Assembly: GCA_026416065.1 (NCBI GenBank)
Contig: JAOAFW010000330.1
Span: 1 to 5,659, forward strand
Reading direction: 5' to 3'
Length of the DNA: 5,659 nucleotides
DNA from: Fimbriimonadales bacterium
GTDB lineage: Bacteria > Armatimonadota > Fimbriimonadia > Fimbriimonadales > GBS-DC
A program made the position numbers and the translations under genes. Positions 5,548 through 5,659 of the stretch are shown here, one piece after another (position 1 is the first letter of the stretch; each line of letters begins with the position of its first letter). The notes under the pieces are model-generated. The model had not been told where the DNA came from and did no database searches. It saw only the letters and a list, made by a program, of their open reading frames with translations.

Positions 5548-5585
5548 GGGAGTGCGGCGCAACAGGAATAACCGCACTCCTGTTG
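5548..5585 (+). promoter_or_regulatory. Two interleaved inverted repeats ahead of the last gene (possible alternative hairpins or pseudoknot)
   Basis: GGAGTGCGG (5549-5557) pairs perfectly with CCGCACTCC (5572-5580), extendable by one G-U pair at 5548/5581. CAACAGGA (5560-5567) pairs perfectly with TCCTGTTG (5578-5585). The arms alternate A-B-A'-B' and A' overlaps B' by three bases, so full stems are mutually exclusive, or shortened stems could form an H-type pseudoknot. It is 35 bases after one stop codon and 14 before the next start. It could be a leader switch, or terminate the preceding gene, though no U-tract follows. Confidence 0.4.
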
Positions 5586-5599
5586 AATCAGGCTCAATT

Positions 5600-5659
5600 A
5601 TGCATAGCCGAGTATCCTTTGTAGTGGTTCTTTGCTTGTTGCTGAGTAGTGCAGCTCTC
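5600..5659 (+). CDS. Start of a secreted protein, partial (signal peptide only)
   Basis: From ATG 5600 the frame stays open to the window end for 20 codons: MHSRVSFVVVLCLLLSSAAL. A short N-region with His and Arg, a hydrophobic core (about 5-15) and small residues after it are typical of a Sec signal peptide; the Cys at 12 lies inside the core, so it is not clearly a lipobox. The SD is weak (CAGG about 10 bases upstream). The gene follows the 535-residue enzyme gene by 86 bases on the same strand and could be co-transcribed, with the interleaved repeats between. The mature part is outside the window, so no function can be given. Confidence 0.6.
   Translation, partial: MHSRVSFVVVLCLLLSSAAL

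Overview
The window most resembles a bacterium of the Armatimonadota (Fimbriimonadales-like, often thermal or soil). This is inferred mainly from two exported proteins ending in a PEP-CTERM sorting tag of the form VPEPAS...GLAGLLGLRRRKK, from strong AGGAGGT-type Shine-Dalgarno sites, and from the moderately high GC content. The phylum is a guess from pattern recognition, not a proven assignment.

Layout. The left half is on the minus strand: two PEP-CTERM surface proteins (stop at 3, start at 1055; and 1370-2365) lie in tandem. A 314-base gap between them holds a recombinase-like remnant, a C8/G8 hairpin and a putative promoter. Upstream, also on the minus strand, is a GH140/apiosidase-like glycoside hydrolase (2520-3869) with its own probable terminator before the second PEP-CTERM gene, so the three minus-strand genes are probably not one transcript. 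Divergent from it, after only 36 bases, is a plus-strand gene (3906-5513) for a 535-residue protein with an apparent (beta/alpha)8 glycosidase-like body and a C-terminal carbohydrate-binding-like beta-sandwich. The right edge holds a short leader with two interleaved inverted repeats, then the first 20 codons of a secreted protein (5600 onward, cut by the window).

How the parts may work together. The divergent enzyme pair looks like a small carbohydrate-processing locus. Neither enzyme has an evident export signal, so both probably act inside the cell on sugars already taken up. The two PEP-CTERM proteins are probably delivered to the cell surface or extracellular matrix by an exosortase encoded elsewhere. 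They share almost no sequence outside the sorting tag, but their last codons are identical at DNA level over 46 bases, and both have the same two-part upstream element (TGTCCGCTTTT, 11 bases, GAGTCT), which suggests common control.

The most useful leads are the shared upstream element, the unrecognised 535-residue enzyme-like protein, the interleaved repeats ahead of the last gene, and the recombinase remnant ending at the C8/G8 hairpin. No CRISPR array, rRNA, intact tRNA or complete mobile element was seen.
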